In this document: one piece after another, positions 34,838 to 43,279 of the stretch
Numbering within the stretch: position 1 is the stretch's first letter
Layout of the letters: each line of letters starts with the position of its first letter
NCBI GenBank assembly: GCA_009842675.1
Contig: VYEX01000031.1
Location: 1 to 44,931, forward strand
Direction: 5' to 3'
Length of the DNA: 44,931 bases
From: Acidimicrobiia bacterium
GTDB lineage: Bacteria; Actinomycetota; Acidimicrobiia; Acidimicrobiales; Bin134
The notes under the pieces: generated by a model
Database searches by the model: none
What the model was told of the DNA's origin: nothing
The model's input: the letters and a program-made list of their open reading frames with translations, nothing else
Translations under genes and position numbers: made by a program

Positions 34838-37348
34838 GTGACGGCCGGAGCTGAGGCGGGACTGCTCTCGGGGATTCGGGTCGTCGATTTGTCGAGTTCC
34901 TGGGTCGGCGCCCACATGGGCCTGTTCTTCGCCGACCAGGGCGCCGAGGTTGTGTGCCTCGAGCCGCCCGGAGGGTCCGCGCTGCGCCACTCGGCCGCTT
35001 GGGCTTTCCTCGGCCGGGGCAAGCACAGCGTGGTGGCCGACCTGACCCGGCCCGAGGGAGTCGAGCAGGCCCGAGGCTTAGCCCTCGCCGCTGATGTGGT
35101 CGTGCAGACCTGGCGGCCGGGCACCGCAGAGCGGCTGGGCCTCGGCTATGGCGACCTTGCCGCCGGCAACCCCGGACTGGTGTACACGTCGGTGAGCGGA
35201 TTCGGGTCGAAGGGGCCCTTCGCCAGCATTCCCGGCTATGAAGCACTGGTCATGGCCAAGCTGGGATTCGCCGTCCAGTTCAGCGCCTTCACCCCTCGGG
35301 GTGGCCCGGCCTACTGCTCGGTTCCCTACGCCGCTTTCAGCGCGGCCCACACCGCGCTGCACGGCACGCTGGCCGCCCTCTACGAGCGCGAGCGCTCCGG
35401 GCTGGGACAGCATGTCGAGTCATCGCTGGCCCAGGGCATGGCGGCCATGGACCCATGGCGGTGGTTCTTGGCGTTCATCGCCCGCCAGTACCCCGAGGCC
35501 TACGAGGCCGCTGCCCCGATCGGCGACGACGGGATCCCCAACCACAGCTTTGCCTTCCGGCTGCTGGTGGCGCTCAGCTCCGACGGCCATTGGCTGCAAT
35601 TCTCCCAGGTCTCGCCGCACCTGTTTGCCGCTTTCATGCGAGTGCTGGGGCTGGACTGGATGCTCGACGATGACGAGTGGTCGACCGTCCCCGAATTCGA
35701 CGACCGCGATCGCCGCCGCCAGCTCTGGGAGCAGATGCTGACCGCGGCGCGGTCCAAGACACTGGGCGAATGGAGGGAGATCTTCGACCAGGAACCCGAC
35801 GTGTGGGCCGAGGTGTTCCGCCGCGGCGACGAACTGCTTGACCACCCCCAGATCGTTCACGACGAAAGGGTCATCTGCATTGACGACCCGGTGCTCGGCC
35901 CGGTGCGCCAGCCCGGGCCGCTGGTAACCGGAGTTGGGGCCGGCAGTCAACCCAGACAGCCAGCGCCAGACCTGGGGCGTGACGAGGTGTCCGCTTCTTG
36001 GAACCCTGCGCCCCGGCAATTGGCAGACACCCCTGCGGCTGCGGGAGCTACACCAAGTGGGACTCCGCCGCTTGCCGGAGTAACCGTGCTCGAGCTCGGG
36101 ACCTATTACGCTGCTCCCTTCGCCGGAGCGCTCCTGGCCGACTACGGCGCCCGCGTCATAAAGGTCGAGTCCCTCGACGGCGAGCCGATGCGGACAATCA
36201 TGGGCTTCCCAGAGTCGGGGGCAGCCAAATCTCTCCAGGGCAAGCAGAGCATCTCCTTAGACCTCTCCTCCGACGAGGGCCGGGCCATCGTCCACCGGCT
36301 CGCCGCCAGCTCCGACATCGTTATGCAGAGCTACCGGGCCGGGGTGGCCGTCCGCCTCGGCGTTGATGCCCCTACCCTGCATGCCGTTAAGCCCGGGCTG
36401 GTCTACGTCAACTCGCCCGGCTATGGCGAAGGCGGGCCATGCGGGCATCGACCCGCCTTCGCCCCCACCATCGGCGCAGGTGCCGGGGCGGGATGGCGCA
36501 ACGTGGGTCCCTCGGTAGCCGCTTCCGACCAGCTCGACCTCGAGGGCATCAAAGAGGCCTCGCTCCGCCTCGGCATGGCCACCCAGGTAGGCGGCAACGC
36601 TGATGGGTGCTCGGCCGTGGTGGTGGGCAGCGCCATGCTGGCGGGCCTGCTCGGCGCCCGACGAGGCATCTGCGGAGATCCTCAGGGAAAAGGACCGGCG
36701 GCAGGCACGACGCTGGCGACGTCCATGCTGACATCGATGGCCCACGTGCTCTGCGAAGACTGCGTGGATTACGAGGATCGCCCGCCTACGCCGACAGCCG
36801 ATTCGCAGTTGTACGGGCTGTCGGCCTGCTACCGGCTCTACCGGGCCGCCCAGGGTTGGGTGTTTCTGGCCGCTCCAAGCGATCGGGACTGGCGACGTTT
36901 CGTGGGGTCCCTGGAAAGAGCGGGTGTGAGCCAAAAGCTGGCGTCCGACCCCCGGTTTGCCGATTCGACCTCACGCGCCGTCCATGACGACGTCCTAGCC
37001 GCCGAGTTGGGTGAGATCTTCGTCGGCCGAGACGCCACCGACTGGGAATCCATGCTCGCAGGAGAGGGCGTCGGTTGCGTCGAGGTGGCATTGGAGCCCT
37101 TTGAGTCGCTGCTGCTCGACGAGAGCGAGGACAGCTACGGACAGGCAGCGGAATCGATCGCCGAGGTCGAACATCCCACTCTCGGGGTCCATCCCAGGCT
37201 CACTTCGCTGGCCCACCTGTCGAGGTCGCCGACCGTGCTGGGCCGGGGGTGTCTATTGGGCGAGCACACCGATCAGATTCTTGCCGAGCTGGGCTACGGA
37301 TCCGACGACATCGCCCGGCTGCATACCGAGGGGATCGTAAGTGGTTGA
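34838..37348 (+). CDS. Double-domain CaiB/BaiF (class III) CoA-transferase
   Basis: An 836-residue fusion of two family III CoA-transferase units: unit 1 about 5-395 (opening GIRVVDLSSSWVGAHMG) and unit 2 about 408-836 (opening GVTVLELGTYYAAPFAGALLADYGARVIKVES). Such enzymes move CoA between acyl donors and an organic acid through an aspartyl-CoA. In unit 1 the region expected to hold the catalytic Asp reads AYCSVPYAAFSAAH, with no Asp; unit 2 has NADGCSAVVVGSAML there, with one Asp. So perhaps only unit 2 is catalytic, as in some fused family members. GTG start; the 3' end overlaps the next gene by 8 bp. Substrate unknown; the context suggests activation of the acid that is then cleaved by the thiolase-like/DUF35 pair. 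Confidence 0.88.
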   Translation: MTAGAEAGLLSGIRVVDLSSSWVGAHMGLFFADQGAEVVCLEPPGGSALRHSAAWAFLGRGKHSVVADLTRPEGVEQARGLALAADVVVQTWRPGTAERLGLGYGDLAAGNPGLVYTSVSGFGSKGPFASIPGYEALVMAKLGFAVQFSAFTPRGGPAYCSVPYAAFSAAHTALHGTLAALYERERSGLGQHVESSLAQGMAAMDPWRWFLAFIARQYPEAYEAAAPIGDDGIPNHSFAFRLLVALSSDGHWLQFSQVSPHLFAAFMRVLGLDWMLDDDEWSTVPEFDDRDRRRQLWEQMLTAARSKTLGEWREIFDQEPDVWAEVFRRGDELLDHPQIVHDERVICIDDPVLGPVRQPGPLVTGVGAGSQPRQPAPDLGRDEVSASWNPAPRQLADTPAAAGATPSGTPPLAGVTVLELGTYYAAPFAGALLADYGARVIKVESLDGEPMRTIMGFPESGAAKSLQGKQSISLDLSSDEGRAIVHRLAASSDIVMQSYRAGVAVRLGVDAPTLHAVKPGLVYVNSPGYGEGGPCGHRPAFAPTIGAGAGAGWRNVGPSVAASDQLDLEGIKEASLRLGMATQVGGNADGCSAVVVGSAMLAGLLGARRGICGDPQGKGPAAGTTLATSMLTSMAHVLCEDCVDYEDRPPTPTADSQLYGLSACYRLYRAAQGWVFLAAPSDRDWRRFVGSLERAGVSQKLASDPRFADSTSRAVHDDVLAAELGEIFVGRDATDWESMLAGEGVGCVEVALEPFESLLLDESEDSYGQAAESIAEVEHPTLGVHPRLTSLAHLSRSPTVLGRGCLLGEHTDQILAELGYGSDDIARLHTEGIVSG

Positions 37349-38531
37349 AACGAACTGGCTGCGGGGGCGGGCCGCCATCGTGGGCATCGGCGCCACTGCC
37401 TACGGCCTAAGGGGCGAGTTCACCGAGCGAGGGGAATTGTCCTTGGCTGCCGAGGCTGTGGCGGCGGCCTGTGCCGACGCCGGCATTGCGCCAGCTGACA
37501 TCGACGGATGGTCCTCTTACAGCATGGACAGCACCGAGCCCGGCGACCTGGCCCACGCTTTCGGCTCCCGGCCGGTGCGCCTGGCTTCAATGACCCACGG
37601 CGGCGGCGGGGCGGCCATGGGCGGGGCGTTCCTGCACGCGGCGATGGCGGTGGCCACCGGCCAGGCGGACGTGTGCGTGGTGTACCGGTCGATCTGCCAG
37701 GGCAAGTTGCCTTTCGGACAAGCCATGGCCAAGGCCCCCCGCTTACCGCCTGCATTCAGCTGGGCCGCTCCCTACGGGCTAATGGCCCCAGGGCAGATGT
37801 TCGCGCTGGCCGCGGTGCGCCACATGCACCTATACGGCACCACCGAGGAGCACTTCTACCGCATTGCCACCAACGCCCGGGAGATGGCCGCCAAGAACCC
37901 GCAGGCCCGGTTTCGCGAGCCCCTCAGCGTCGACGAGTACTTCTCCATGCCCTACATCTACGAGCCCATGCGCCGGCCCGACCTCTGCATGGAGTCCGAT
38001 GTGGCCGTCGCCGTGGTCATTACCGGCGCGGAGCGAGCCGCCGACCTCGCCAGCGACGCCGTACACATCGCCGCAGCCTCCATCGGCGCGCCCCAGCGCT
38101 TCGGGCAGGGGCTGCTTGGCAGCTACAACATGCGCGACGACGACTTCGCCTCCGCGGGCCAGCGGACCGTGGCCGCCGACTTGTTTACGAAGGCCGGCCT
38201 GGGCCCCGCTGACGTGGATGTGGCCCAGATCTACGACCACTTCAGCCCCTTGGTGCTGATGGGATTGGAGGACTTTGGGTTTTGCAAGGCAGGCGAAGGA
38301 GGGCCGTTCGTCGCCGATGGGGGAATCGGCCTTGACGCCCTGCCCCTCAACACCGCTGGCGGCAACCTGGCCGAGGTATATGCCCACGGCATGACCCAGG
38401 TGACCGAGGCAGTGCGCCAACTCCGTGGCACCGCGGTCAACCAGGTGTCCGGAGCCGAGGTCGCACTGGTTGTCGGCGGGGCCGGCCCCACCCCGACCAG
38501 CGCGTTAATCCTCACCAAGGGAGCGCCGTGA
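37341..38531 (+). CDS. Thiolase-like protein without nucleophilic Cys (lipid-transfer/aldolase type)
   Basis: A 396-residue thiolase-fold protein. The place of the usual nucleophilic Cys reads SMTHGGGGAAMGG (84-95), without Cys, and the late part retains NTAGGNLAEVYAHGMTQ with the His/Gly region. This pattern is known from SCP2/Ltp-type thiolase-like proteins, some of which (Ltp2) are retro-aldolases in steroid side-chain degradation and need a DUF35 partner. The next gene encodes exactly such a partner, with a 4-bp overlap. GTG start overlapping the CoA-transferase stop. Function as a C-C bond lyase of an acyl-CoA is inferred from family and neighbour, not shown. Confidence 0.87.
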   Translation: MVETNWLRGRAAIVGIGATAYGLRGEFTERGELSLAAEAVAAACADAGIAPADIDGWSSYSMDSTEPGDLAHAFGSRPVRLASMTHGGGGAAMGGAFLHAAMAVATGQADVCVVYRSICQGKLPFGQAMAKAPRLPPAFSWAAPYGLMAPGQMFALAAVRHMHLYGTTEEHFYRIATNAREMAAKNPQARFREPLSVDEYFSMPYIYEPMRRPDLCMESDVAVAVVITGAERAADLASDAVHIAAASIGAPQRFGQGLLGSYNMRDDDFASAGQRTVAADLFTKAGLGPADVDVAQIYDHFSPLVLMGLEDFGFCKAGEGGPFVADGGIGLDALPLNTAGGNLAEVYAHGMTQVTEAVRQLRGTAVNQVSGAEVALVVGGAGPTPTSALILTKGAP

Positions 38532-38956
38532 GCTCGCAGATGCCTGGCCTTCCGGCCCCCGGACTCACGCCGACCTCCGCACCCTACTGGCGTGCCGCTG
38601 GCCAACGACGGCTCTTGATCCAACGCTGCGGAGACTGCGGAATCCACCGCCACCCTCCCACCCCAGCCTGCTATGTCTGCGGGTCTCTGGTTATCGATTG
38701 GGACGAGGTGGCCGGGACGGGACGGGTCTACTCCTTCGTGTGGACCCACCGGCCTGTCGTCGAGATATTCGAAAACCTGGGGGTCTACAACGCGGCCGTG
38801 GTCGAACTCGACGGCACCGTTGGAGAGCCAGTCCGCATCCTGAGCCGAGTCAACGACATTGACCGTGACGGTCTCGTCGTGGGCCTCGAGGTACGCGTCG
38901 ACTTCGACCCAATTGACGACGACGTCGCTCTCCCAGTCTTCGTGCCCCTCACTTAG
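38528..38956 (+). CDS. DUF35 OB-fold protein with zinc ribbon
   Basis: A 142-residue protein with a rubredoxin-like zinc ribbon (Cys34, Cys37, Cys48, Cys51) followed by an OB fold (about 58-140; GTGRVYSFVWTHRP, then VGLEVRVDFDP). DUF35 proteins bind acyl-CoA and pair with thiolase-like proteins, for example ChsH2 domains with Ltp2. It starts with GTG overlapping the stop of the thiolase-like gene (GTGA), so the two are probably made as a complex. Last gene of the operon; the DNA turns AT-rich directly after its stop. Confidence 0.9.
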   Translation: MSSQMPGLPAPGLTPTSAPYWRAAGQRRLLIQRCGDCGIHRHPPTPACYVCGSLVIDWDEVAGTGRVYSFVWTHRPVVEIFENLGVYNAAVVELDGTVGEPVRILSRVNDIDRDGLVVGLEVRVDFDPIDDDVALPVFVPLT

Positions 38957-39161
38957 CCAACAAAAAGAATTTATTTCTTGCAATTGATAAATCAAATATT
39001 CATCTTATTCTCTTATTATTTGATCCAATAAGACGCCAATGACGAGAGATATCAATAGGGTTACTTGAACTAGGAACAGGGACAATATGATGTTGTGGTG
39101 TTGCTTTCTCGGCATCTGTTAGGGTGAGCAATTCTATGAAGTTCCCGACAATCCATGTGTC
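38957..39161 (+). promoter_or_regulatory. AT-rich intergenic region with possible 9-codon leader
   Basis: The base composition drops sharply after the DUF35 gene. Several A/T-rich hexamers could act as promoters; none stands out. A tiny frame ATG 39136 to TGA 39165 (MKFPTIHVS) has GGTGAG 7 bp upstream and its stop overlaps the MarR start as ATGA, so it could be a coupling leader peptide. Confidence 0.35.
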
Positions 39162-39659
39162 ATGACGTCTCATTCGAATGTTCCCAATTCGGTCCCATCT
39201 GAAACATTTGGCGAGGGTGAGCTTCCAGCCGCCTTTGAAGATTGCGTTGCATTACTGACGGATGCAACCTCTTTCGCGGTAGCTATCGAGATGGAACGGA
39301 GCGATCTCGATCCAAATGAGTACTCGGTATTGGAGCTCTTCCGCCAGCAAACTGAATGGACCGCAACTCAGCTTGTCGAGAAGCTCTCACTTGACCCCTC
39401 ACACATAAGCCGACTAGTAGCCCACCTCGTAGATCGGCGTCTATTGCGCCGGCGGCGGTCGAGAACCGACCGCCGTGTGGTCCATCTTGCTCTAACCGAA
39501 TACGGAAGCGAGATTATTGGAGACGCGCGTGCCAGGATCCTCGCCTACCAAAACAGTCTCCTGGAAGACGTGGACAGCAAGGAGCTAGATGGTTTTTTCT
39601 CCACCGTCTACAAGGTCTTCCAGAAGCACACCGAGATCAACACCATCTCCCACGAGTAG
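39162..39659 (+). CDS. MarR-family transcriptional regulator (paralogue 1 of 3)
   Basis: A 165-residue winged-helix repressor-type protein. The HTH is at about 66-92 (TATQLVEKLSLDPSHISRLVAHLVD), followed by a very basic wing (LLRRRRSRTDRRVV, 94-107) containing the DxRR motif typical for MarR. The flanks are helices for dimerisation. It is a clear paralogue of 39796-40302 and 40325-40792; all three share an unusual start (x-E-DCVxLL) and the RRRR-R-DRR wing. ATG 39162 overlaps a possible leader peptide. The ligand and targets are unknown; the upstream catabolic operon or the MarR genes themselves are the nearest candidates. Confidence 0.88.
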   Translation: MTSHSNVPNSVPSETFGEGELPAAFEDCVALLTDATSFAVAIEMERSDLDPNEYSVLELFRQQTEWTATQLVEKLSLDPSHISRLVAHLVDRRLLRRRRSRTDRRVVHLALTEYGSEIIGDARARILAYQNSLLEDVDSKELDGFFSTVYKVFQKHTEINTISHE

Positions 39660-39795
39660 ACCACTCTGTACCAGTCGTAATTTGAAGCGCGTCTAGCAAC
39701 TACCCATGCAATATCGCATCCCCGCATGAACGCCACACCGCTTGTATGCGGCCATCTCCTTGCCATAAGAACATTGTGCTGAGATAACATTCGCC

Positions 39796-40302
39796 ATGGT
39801 CTCTGAATCGAAGAGCCAGCATGCGAACTCAGTTGAGCTACCTATGATGGGCGATCCATCGGCTGCTTTTGGCGACTGCGTTTCGTCGTTGGCGAAAGTG
39901 GTAACTGTAGCAGTCGAATTCGAAATGGAGCGAGTTGACCTCCGTCCACTCGAGTTCGCCGTGATGCAATTGTTCTGCCAGCAACCCGACTGGACCGCCA
40001 CCCAACTCACCAAGAGACTGTCTCTTGACCCCTCGAGCATGAGCCGTGTCGTTGATCAACTGGTGAATCGGTGCCTATTGCGCCGCCGACGATCTAGGAC
40101 CGACAGGCGCGTCGTCAATCTGCTCTTGACCGACAGCGGAAGCGAGATAATTGCCGAGGCGCACACCAGGATCATCTCCTACCAAGCTGATCTCTTGAAG
40201 GACGTGAGCGACGAGGAGCTACGGGGCTTTTTCGCTACCGGCCGCAAGGTCATCCAAAACTACACCGATTTGGCGCGCGATCAATCACAAGTCTCCGGCT
40301 GA
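39796..40302 (+). CDS. MarR-family transcriptional regulator (paralogue 2 of 3)
   Basis: A 168-residue MarR protein very similar to its upstream neighbour: core QQPDWTATQLTKRLSLDPSSMSRVVDQLVN followed by the wing CLLRRRRSRTDRRVV. It starts with ATG 39796 without a good ribosome site, after a 136-bp gap that holds an imperfect 14-bp palindrome ATGCAATATCGCAT (39706-39719), a possible operator. It is convergent with the third MarR gene (22-bp gap). Tandem duplication of the 39162 gene is the simplest origin. Confidence 0.88.
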   Translation: MVSESKSQHANSVELPMMGDPSAAFGDCVSSLAKVVTVAVEFEMERVDLRPLEFAVMQLFCQQPDWTATQLTKRLSLDPSSMSRVVDQLVNRCLLRRRRSRTDRRVVNLLLTDSGSEIIAEAHTRIISYQADLLKDVSDEELRGFFATGRKVIQNYTDLARDQSQVSG

Positions 40303-40324
40303 GGAGAATCTACTAACCGGAGAA

Positions 40325-40792
40325 TTATTCGAGCTTCTGAAGGTTCTTCTTGATCTTTGCGGTGGTCGAATGAAATGCGGCTAGCTCTCTGGTGCCCACA
40401 CCCCGCAGGAGCATCGCCTCGTGAGCGCTCATCTGCTTGGAGATCTCTTCAGCCAACTGCGATCCTCGGTCGGTAAGGGTCAAATAGACCACGCGGCGGT
40501 CCGTCCGGCCCCGCCGTCGGCGCAGAAGGCGATTGTCAACCATCTTGGCCACTAGTCGGCTCATACGCGATGGATCGATGTCGAGGTGGTCCAAGAGCTG
40601 GGTTGCGCTCCACTCATCACGCTTCGCGAAGAGCTGGAGGACTGCGAATTCATTCGCATGGAGGTTATGGCGCTTGACCTCCCGCCTGACCCCCAATGCA
40701 ATTGCGCCATCGAGACACGTCACGCTTTCTTGCAACGTCATGGGCTGGTCGTCCTGTCCAGATTGAGAGGATTGTTCAGACACTTGCTGCAC
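40325..40792 (-). CDS. MarR-family transcriptional regulator (paralogue 3 of 3)
   Basis: A 155-residue MarR protein on the opposite strand: FAKRDEWSATQLLDHLDIDPSRMSRLVAKMVD and wing NRLLRRRRGRTDRRVVYLTLTDRG. It has the same family hallmarks as the two upstream paralogues but is more divergent. The likely start is GTG 40792; other in-frame GTG codons follow closely and no strong ribosome site decides. Its promoter region carries an 11-bp inverted repeat (separate entry). Confidence 0.87.
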   Translation of the reverse strand: MQQVSEQSSQSGQDDQPMTLQESVTCLDGAIALGVRREVKRHNLHANEFAVLQLFAKRDEWSATQLLDHLDIDPSRMSRLVAKMVDNRLLRRRRGRTDRRVVYLTLTDRGSQLAEEISKQMSAHEAMLLRGVGTRELAAFHSTTAKIKKNLQKLE

Positions 40793-40819
40793 CTTGCTTG
40801 TTGTTTTGGGCCGTTCACT

Positions 40820-40850
40820 ATGAAATGAGCCACCTAGTAGCTCACTTCAT
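40820..40850 (-). promoter_or_regulatory. Inverted repeat, candidate MarR operator
   Basis: ATGAAATGAGC (40820-40830) and GCTCACTTCAT (40840-40850) form 11-bp arms with one mismatch and a 9-bp spacer, 28 bp upstream of the minus-strand MarR start. Position and symmetry fit autoregulation by a MarR dimer. Confidence 0.5.
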
Positions 40851-41257
40851 CTAAGCAGAATACAGCATCATATACGCAACTATCAGTTTCTGTAGACAAC
40901 TGCCATCTCAATATTGCCTGATCGCTCCTTTGAAATGAATTGATCGTTGGCAGAATCAACCGTAAACGTCATGACTCAATCACACACCAATCACAATTGG
41001 TTTTGCCTGATATTGCGACGGACATCCCCTGCGCTCAATCCTTGATCGCAACTCTGACAAAAGGCACACAGCCAATATATCAATTGTTTATATTTGGTAC
41101 TATTGTTCTATATCTCGTTGCATATCTGCCACGTTTAGCCATAGTCAACCTGATTATCAGGTCAGACCAGCATCGATCATTAAGAGGGCACCCCCATTGA
41201 ACCTTGAAGCATCGTAAGCCAAGAAACGGCATCTCTAGGCCAACTGGTCTTGGGATA
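40851..41257. other. AT-rich stretch without a recognisable gene
   Basis: About 400 bp, AT-rich to about 41180. Short open frames exist on both strands (for instance 40940-41200, plus) but have no family resemblance and no ribosome site. I see no RNA gene, no further copy of the 22-bp att repeat, and no transposon end. It is the boundary between accessory DNA and the alkA-phoH chromosome block. Confidence 0.5.
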
Positions 41258-41869
41258 TCAGACCTCGGTGGCACGCCAGCAGTACCAAGCGGCGACACTG
41301 CGGAAGGGGCGGAACTGGTCGCCCAGCGGTCCCAACTCATCGGCAGAAGGCGCTCCAGTCCAGCCGTGGGCCAGGCCGTAGCCTTTGCGGACCCCAAAGT
41401 CGCCCACCGGCCAGACGTCGAGGCGGCGCAGCGAGAAGATCAAAAACATCTGGGCGGTCCAAGTGCCAATGCCCCAGACCTGGCTGAGCTGATCGATCAC
41501 CTCCTGGTCGGACAGCCGACCCAAGCAGGCCAAGTCGAGCGAGCCCTGCTCGCAGTGGGCGGCCAAGTCGAGCATCGCCCGGGTCTTGGCCCCCGAGAGT
41601 CCGGCGCCTCGCAGCGGCTCTTCCCCTAGCGCCAGCACCGCACCGGGGGCCCACTCCGGCGTCTGCTCTCTCACTCTTCCCCAGATTGCGCTGGCTGCTT
41701 TGCCGGCCAACTGCTGATAGGCGATTTCGCGGCTCAGCACTTCAAACCGCTCACCCACCGGGGGCTTGGGGCCGAACCGGGCCGGCCCGAACCGATCCAC
41801 AAGGTCGGCCATAACCGCTGACGCTTGAGCCAAGGCACGGCTGGCCTCAGTCAGGCCAGTTCTGCTCAC
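41258..41869 (-). CDS. DNA-3-methyladenine glycosylase II-like (HhH-GPD)
   Basis: Base-excision repair glycosylase of the AlkA/Mag1 group that removes alkylated purines. The 203-residue protein has the HhH motif LSQVWGIGTWTAQMFLIFSLRR with the catalytic Asp in WPVGDFGVRKGYG (about residue 155), plus the early EIAYQQLAGKAA segment. It lacks the N-terminal AlkA domain and any iron-sulfur Cys cluster, so it is the short type. GTG start 37 bp after ybeX on the same strand, probably the last gene of the phoH operon. Confidence 0.88.
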   Translation of the reverse strand: MSRTGLTEASRALAQASAVMADLVDRFGPARFGPKPPVGERFEVLSREIAYQQLAGKAASAIWGRVREQTPEWAPGAVLALGEEPLRGAGLSGAKTRAMLDLAAHCEQGSLDLACLGRLSDQEVIDQLSQVWGIGTWTAQMFLIFSLRRLDVWPVGDFGVRKGYGLAHGWTGAPSADELGPLGDQFRPFRSVAAWYCWRATEV

Positions 41870-41906
41870 GCCAACGCCCCAGACTCGATCAAGTACGGGA
41901 ACTGCG

Positions 41907-42752
41907 CTACCCGTCGGGCGCCGACTGTGTCGCCGGCTTGACGATCACCCGAGCGATGCGCCGACCGGTGACCCGCTCTACCAGCAACTCCCAGCCATCC
42001 ATGACCAGCGTCTCTCCCTCTTCGGGTACATGGCCGAGAGTGTTGAAGATCAGACCCCCTACCGTGTCCCAGTCGCCGTTGGGCAGCGGCGCCGCAAGCA
42101 CCTCGCTGAGCTCGTCGATGGGAACCCGGCCGTTCACTCGCACTGTGCCGGCGGCCAACCGCTCGATCATGGGCTCCTCAACGTCGAACTCGTCGACGAT
42201 TTCGCCTACCAGTTCCTCGATGAGGTCTTCCAACGTGACAACGCCGGCGGTGCCCCCGTACTCGTCCACCACGATGGCGATATGGAATTTCTCAGCCTGC
42301 ATCTCCCGCAGCAAGAGAGCGATGCGCTTGGTCTCGGGCACGAAGCGAGGCGTACGGGCGACCGCCACTGCTGGGGAGTCCTCCCCTTGGTCCCGCTCGG
42401 CCCGCATCAGATCTTTTGCGTGCACTACGCCCACCACGTCATCGATGCCCTCGGCGTACACCGGCACCCGGCTATAGCCGTGCTCGATAACGATGCCGAT
42501 GGCCTCGCTTACCGTGTGCTGGTCGCTCATCGCCACTGTGTCGGTGCGGGGCACCATCACCTCCCGCACTACCGTGTCGCCGAACTCAATTATCTGGCCG
42601 ATCAGCTCCCGCTCCTCGGGCTCGATAGCGTCCGACGCTTCGGCCGCCTCCGCCATGGCCAAGAGTTCTTCCTCCGACACCTGGGGTGCCTCCCGGCGCC
42701 AGCTGGCCTGCACCAGCCGCCGAAGCAGCCCGAAACGGCCCAACACGTTCAT
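41907..42752 (-). CDS. ybeX: CorC/YbeX-type CBS-domain protein
   Basis: A 281-residue soluble protein with a CBS pair (about 60-185; REVMVPRTDTVAM and VVDEYGGTAGVVTLEDLIEELVGEI) and a C-terminal CorC/HlyC transporter-associated domain (about 195-275). The DUF21 membrane domain of the longer family members is absent, as in E. coli YbeX. Linked in other bacteria to magnesium/cobalt efflux and ribosome maturation. It overlaps ybeY by 4 bp (ATGA), so the two are translationally coupled. Confidence 0.9.
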   Translation of the reverse strand: MNVLGRFGLLRRLVQASWRREAPQVSEEELLAMAEAAEASDAIEPEERELIGQIIEFGDTVVREVMVPRTDTVAMSDQHTVSEAIGIVIEHGYSRVPVYAEGIDDVVGVVHAKDLMRAERDQGEDSPAVAVARTPRFVPETKRIALLLREMQAEKFHIAIVVDEYGGTAGVVTLEDLIEELVGEIVDEFDVEEPMIERLAAGTVRVNGRVPIDELSEVLAAPLPNGDWDTVGGLIFNTLGHVPEEGETLVMDGWELLVERVTGRRIARVIVKPATQSAPDG

Positions 42753-43279
42753 GATGATCCCAATTTCGCAGCAACGACAGCATCTGTGGCCGCATCCAGG
42801 GCGAGCATCTCCTGCTCCCGGCCCTCCATCTTCTCGGCGTCGAGGTCTTCCGCGTGGTCATAGCCCAACAAGTGCAGGGCACCGTGAACCACAAGCAAGG
42901 CCAACTCGTCTTGGACAGACTTGCCGCTGGCCTCCGCGTTGGCCGCGGCCACCGAAGGGCAGATCACCACGTCGCCCACCAGCCGGGGCTCATCGGGGCC
43001 CCGGGGGGCGCTGCCATCGTCCGCACCGAAGGCGAGCACGTCGGTGGGCCGGTCGATTTTTCTATGGACGGCGTTGAGGGCGGACATCTCGTCGGCGTCC
43101 ACGAATGAGAGCCCTGCCTCCCAGGGAACCGACACCTGCTCTTCGGCGAGAACTCGGCGCATCAGCCCGGCCCAACGGCCCTCGTCAACTCTCAGGTCCT
43201 GCTGGCGGTCGAAGACCACGACCACCGCGCCATCAAAGTCAGAATCGCCGGGTTTAGGAACCCCGTCGCCTTCGGCCAT
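42749..43279 (-). CDS. ybeY: Endoribonuclease YbeY
   Basis: Metal-dependent RNase for 16S rRNA 3'-end maturation and ribosome quality control. The zinc motif HGALHLLGYDH (H-x3-H-x5-H) is seen in the second half. ATG 43279 is preferred because it overlaps the phoH stop as TGATG; a GTG one codon earlier is also possible. 176 residues, normal for the family. Flanked by phoH and ybeX in the conserved order. Confidence 0.94.
   Translation of the reverse strand: MAEGDGVPKPGDSDFDGAVVVVFDRQQDLRVDEGRWAGLMRRVLAEEQVSVPWEAGLSFVDADEMSALNAVHRKIDRPTDVLAFGADDGSAPRGPDEPRLVGDVVICPSVAAANAEASGKSVQDELALLVVHGALHLLGYDHAEDLDAEKMEGREQEMLALDAATDAVVAAKLGSS

Noticed and set aside
40940..41200. 86-codon frame on the plus strand
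   Set aside because: No ribosome site, no family resemblance, and AT-rich non-coding-like composition; probably chance.
41180..41257. A further att copy at the end of the accessory zone
   Set aside because: I looked for the 22-bp ssrA sequence or its core near the alkA boundary and saw none.
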